7,677 nucleotides of DNA from an uncultured Clostridia bacterium. GTDB lineage: Bacteria; Bacillota; Clostridia; Christensenellales; UBA1242. The notes below the pieces were generated by a model. That model did no database searches. It had not been told where the DNA came from and worked only from the letters and a program-made list of their open reading frames with translations. A program made the translations under genes and the position numbers. Position 1 is the stretch's first letter. Each line of letters starts with the position of its first letter. Below, in pieces: positions 5,440 through 7,677 of the stretch. Where the stretch lies: positions 1 through 7,677 of the forward strand of contig CANQQH010000055.1 in NCBI GenBank assembly GCA_947625955.1. Direction: 5' to 3'.

Positions 5440-7677
5440 GAAAAAAGAACAAAGTTTAATGATAAATTAAATGGCGGCGATGAAAATCGCCCAAGTTCTG
5501 ATGACGAAAAACTTGCAAAACGCGCCAAGAAAGACTATGTAAAAGAGCAAAAGAGGCTAAAAAAACTTCGTGAACGCAGCATGCGTTTTGACGATAGCGA
5601 CTTTGACAGGCTCCCAGCTTTTGGCTTCGATGAAGTTGAACAGAAAGAAAACAAAGAAGAAACTAACAATATGGCAGAAGAAAATCAAAATTCAACTGCC
5701 GAAGCGAACAAAGAAGAAAATAGCGCTCAGCCACATGTTGAAAAAGCCATCACAAAAACAACTGAACCAGCAAGCAACGAGGAAAAACCAGCCGAAATCA
5801 AAAATGAGGAGCAAAGCGATTCATCTGCGCCGAAGGTTGAGCCTGTGTTTGGCAAAGCTCATGAGCCGGCACATGAGCCGGCGCCACAGGCAGAGCATGA
5901 AGAAGTGCAATTGCCAGCAGAGCAAAAAAACTCACATGTTCAAAAAATTGACCTGAGTCAACTTCGAAGCGCGCAACATGAACTTGATGTTGAGCGTGGG
6001 TATCATGAGCCTGAAATTGACAGAAGATATAAACGCACTCCAAGCGATGAAGAGCAGGGTGCTTCGCAATCTACATATTCAAATATGGATGATTCATCAA
6101 GCAACTCTCCACAAGACAAAGCTTCGCAAGATAAAACGTTTGTTGAAGATATGCTTTCTCTTATGAACAAAATTGTTCCTGAGAATCCAAACAAAAACAA
6201 CACGGTTGAAGAGCAACCTTCGGCTGAGGTTGAGGACTATGCCGAGGAAGAACCAGCTCAGGCTGAGGTTGAAGATTATGTTGAGCAACTGGCTGAAACT
6301 GAAATTGAAGGCAACGCTGAGGAAGAGCCATCTCAGGCCGAGATTGAAGATTATGTTGAGCAACTAGCTGAAACTGAAATTGAAGGCAACGCAGAGGAAG
6401 AACCATCTCAGGCTGAGGTTGAAGAATATGCTGACGAACGACCTTCACAGGCTGAGATTGAGAACAGCGCCAAAGAGCAGCCAGCAACAGCTGAAATAGG
6501 TGATACTAAAAAGAAAACCCATAGAAAGAGATCTGTTGACAAGGAACTTATTATTGAAGATTTGCCGGAAGAAATTGCAACAGTCGTTCCTGTGCAAGAA
6601 GAAACAAAGCAAGAAGAAAAAACTGCAATTTTAACCGAAAATAATGAAAATTCAGCCGAAATTCAACAAAATGAGGCTGAAAATGCAGAAAATGAGGTTG
6701 CTAAAAATGTTGAAGCAAAAACAGTTGAAGGGGCTGAAAACGAAACTAATCAAAATATAGAACCCGTTGATGAGCCTCAAAAACCTGAAGAGAAACAAGA
6801 ACCTGCACCACAGCCAACCTACGCCTACCAAGACGATGGTTTCTATGTTGGCGACAATGCAAAGGTTATTGAAGATGCGGCGTCCGATCCAACAAAGCCG
6901 CCTGAGGTCAGCCAAACTGACAACATCACTCAGGAAGAAATTGATGCTATTTTGCGTCAGCAAGAAGAAGAGGAACGACGCAGGGAAGCTGAGAAAGAAG
7001 CCGAGCAATACAAAGACATGACCGAGGAAGAAATTGCTGCGGCGAAAGAACGCAAAAAAGCGTTCGATGAACTCCGTCAAAAATACAACAACAAAGATGA
7101 CAGTGTTGATGGCAGCGCTGGTGACTATAAGAAGAACCTGGACTTCACGGTTAACACAAGCATCAAACAATTCAGGCTCACACCACCTAAGAAGCCATTC
7201 ATCATTGCCGCGTCAATTATTGCATTCATGATTGTTGTTGTTTCGCTCATCACATATCTTATTATCAACAGGCCAGACAAGCCAATTGCTCTTGCCGATG
7301 TTGAAATCTCGCAGCCTATGACCGAGCAATATGTTGGTGAAACTGTTGACCTTGATAATATTTATTTGATACGCCACTACTCAGACGGCTCAACAAATCG
7401 CATTGGTGTTAATAACAACATGGTTATTCAAAGCAAGTGCAGCAGCAATATTAATAATAGCCTGGTGATATCTTCATATCTTGACGACACATTCGTTGTG
7501 ATTGGCTATGAAGGGTTTGAACTAAGGCTGAGAATTGATGTTTCCGAGCTGATTTTGAATAGTATCACCGCCGAGGTTTATCAAGAAGACCTTCAAGCCG
7601 GCTCAATTTTGAAATTCGACAACATCTTGGTTATTGCAAATGTTGGTTATCTCAAAGGAACCAGGCTGCTTGAATAC
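5437..7677 (+). CDS. Unrecognised single-pass membrane protein: acidic repeat-rich cytoplasmic region, coiled coil, Ig-like exterior (3' end beyond window)
   Basis: I do not recognise a named family. The frame is open from TTG 5437 to the right edge (747 codons, no stop). Residues 25-47 form a basic, probably helical patch. About 60-497 is hydrophilic and rich in Glu, Gln, Asn, Ala and Pro, almost surely disordered, with a 13-residue repeat at 257-357 and a basic patch KKKTHRKRS at 358-366. Residues 499-552 are a charged Glu/Lys/Arg/Gln helix, likely coiled coil. One transmembrane helix spans 588-610, preceded by PPKK, so the positive-inside rule puts the N-terminus in the cytoplasm and the C-terminus outside. 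No cleavable N-terminal signal is seen. Residues 622-702 resemble a Big_3 Ig-like domain, and a second copy seems to begin near 709. An internal anchor and an outward Ig tail suggest a link between a cytoplasmic scaffold and the wall or surface; that is inference. Its own promoter and TTG start mark an independent gene. It could be named hypothetical membrane protein. Confidence 0.85.
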   Translation, partial: MEKRTKFNDKLNGGDENRPSSDDEKLAKRAKKDYVKEQKRLKKLRERSMRFDDSDFDRLPAFGFDEVEQKENKEETNNMAEENQNSTAEANKEENSAQPHVEKAITKTTEPASNEEKPAEIKNEEQSDSSAPKVEPVFGKAHEPAHEPAPQAEHEEVQLPAEQKNSHVQKIDLSQLRSAQHELDVERGYHEPEIDRRYKRTPSDEEQGASQSTYSNMDDSSSNSPQDKASQDKTFVEDMLSLMNKIVPENPNKNNTVEEQPSAEVEDYAEEEPAQAEVEDYVEQLAETEIEGNAEEEPSQAEIEDYVEQLAETEIEGNAEEEPSQAEVEEYADERPSQAEIENSAKEQPATAEIGDTKKKTHRKRSVDKELIIEDLPEEIATVVPVQEETKQEEKTAILTENNENSAEIQQNEAENAENEVAKNVEAKTVEGAENETNQNIEPVDEPQKPEEKQEPAPQPTYAYQDDGFYVGDNAKVIEDAASDPTKPPEVSQTDNITQEEIDAILRQQEEEERRREAEKEAEQYKDMTEEEIAAAKERKKAFDELRQKYNNKDDSVDGSAGDYKKNLDFTVNTSIKQFRLTPPKKPFIIAASIIAFMIVVVSLITYLIINRPDKPIALADVEISQPMTEQYVGETVDLDNIYLIRHYSDGSTNRIGVNNNMVIQSKCSSNINNSLVISSYLDDTFVVIGYEGFELRLRIDVSELILNSITAEVYQEDLQAGSILKFDNILVIANVGYLKGTRLLEY
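5860..5882 (+). repeat. Short tandem repeat CATGAGCCGGC
   Basis: CATGAGCCGGC occurs at 5860-5870 and again at 5872-5882 with one base between, giving HEPAHEPAP in the membrane protein. It is a minor in-frame duplication in the low-complexity acidic region. Confidence 0.8.
6205..6507 (+). repeat. Degenerate 13-residue acidic repeat, eight copies
   Basis: Inside the membrane-protein gene, residues 257-357 divide into eight modules of 12-13 residues with a consensus like A-E-E-x-P-S-Q-A-E-V/I-E-x-Y. Examples are AEEEPAQAEVEDY, AEEEPSQAEIEDY, AEEEPSQAEVEEY and ADERPSQAEIENS. The third and fifth modules are a divergent form, VEQLAETEIEGN. All modules stay in frame, so length change by unit gain or loss would not break the protein. 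Confidence 0.85.
6241..6390 (+). repeat. Two tandem 75-bp units, about 92% identical
   Basis: Units 6241-6315 and 6316-6390 match at 69 of 75 positions by my alignment. The six differences all fall in the first 51 bases, and the last 24 bases are identical. A partial third unit continues at 6391-6432. Each unit is a normal plus a divergent module (25 residues), so this is a recent duplication of a two-module block within the older 13-residue array. Confidence 0.9.
6931..7092 (+). other. Predicted charged coiled coil before the membrane anchor
   Basis: Residues 499-552 of the membrane protein are dominated by Glu, Gln, Arg, Lys and Ala, with no proline or glycine and with hydrophobic residues (I, L, A, M, F, Y) at roughly three- to four-residue spacing. 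Examples are EEIDAILRQQEEEERRR and MTEEEIAAAKERKKAFDEL. This suggests a long helix or coiled coil about 35 residues inside the membrane helix, possibly mediating oligomerisation. Confidence 0.6.
7198..7266 (+). other. Single transmembrane helix of the membrane protein
   Basis: Residues 588-610 are an uninterrupted 23-residue hydrophobic run (Phe, Ile, Ala, Val, Leu, Met with a few Ser/Thr/Tyr), bounded by PPKKP on the N side and NRPDKP on the C side. It is the only hydrophobic span in the 747 visible residues, and the charge pattern suggests N-in, C-out topology. Confidence 0.9.
7300..7542 (+). other. Big_3-like Ig domain, with a second copy starting after it
   Basis: Residues 622-702 follow the group-3 bacterial Ig-like layout: an opening strand, then QYVGETVDL, then HYSDGST (647-653), then a closing FVVIGYEGFELRLRIDV. 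Residues from about 709 begin the same pattern again (SITAEVYQEDLQAGSILKFD) and run to the window edge. Such domains usually occur as tandem beta-sandwiches on surface or wall-associated proteins of Gram-positive bacteria. Assigned by pattern, without a profile search. Confidence 0.55.

Noticed and set aside
5570..5956. Plus-strand 128-codon Lys/Arg-rich frame
   Set aside because: It is a shifted reading of the Glu/Lys-rich membrane-protein gene, which is open in its own frame for 747 codons with a good ribosome binding site.
6161..6487. Minus-strand 108-codon frame with repeated LQFQFQPVAQHNLQ-like segments
   Set aside because: The repetition is the antisense reading of the 75-bp and 13-residue repeats of the membrane-protein gene; there is no independent start signal.
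6205..6507. CRISPR array
   Set aside because: The repeats are contiguous, in frame and without unique spacers of regular length, and lie inside a coding region.

Overview
The window looks like a chromosomal segment of a Bacillota (Firmicutes) bacterium, most likely an uncultured Clostridia-type lineage. The reasons are moderate-to-low G+C by eye, consensus-like AGGAG/AAGGA ribosome binding sites, sigma-A-like extended -10 promoters, a MurG with the clostridial signature motifs (GGGTAGHV, FSKGGFVSLPV, HESD...GLANK) and a topoisomerase pair that reads closest to clostridial type IIA enzymes. The placement comes from remembered family patterns, not from a search. No mobile element, CRISPR array, tRNA or rRNA was seen.

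Layout. (1) Positions 1-619, minus strand: the N-terminal 206 codons of murG, a peptidoglycan lipid II glycosyltransferase, cut by the left edge. (2) Positions 620-787: a 168-nt divergent intergenic region with phased A-tracts and a rightward extended -10 promoter. (3) Positions 788-2731 and 2742-5339: a two-gene operon with a 10-nt gap, encoding the B (ATPase/Toprim) and A (breakage-reunion plus beta-pinwheel) subunits of a type IIA topoisomerase. The A subunit has no canonical GyrA box (QRRGGRG-type), and the B subunit ends in a ParE-like way, so I favour topoisomerase IV (parE-parC) over gyrase; the sequence alone does not settle this. (4) Positions 5340-5436: a short spacer with a small hairpin over the parC stop, a well-formed promoter and a strong ribosome binding site. 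(5) Positions 5437-7677: one open frame running off the right edge (747 codons so far) that starts at TTG. It encodes an unrecognised single-pass membrane protein with a very long, acidic, repeat-bearing cytoplasmic part, a charged coiled coil, one transmembrane helix and an extracytoplasmic region resembling group-3 bacterial Ig-like (Big_3) domains.

How they fit together. The topoisomerase pair decatenates or relaxes DNA and would be made as an equimolar heterotetramer from one transcript. MurG makes the last cytoplasmic peptidoglycan precursor. The large membrane protein has its own promoter, whose core closely resembles the one before parE. Its role is unknown; the architecture suggests linking a cytoplasmic scaffold to the cell exterior. 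It is the least explained and most interesting item here.
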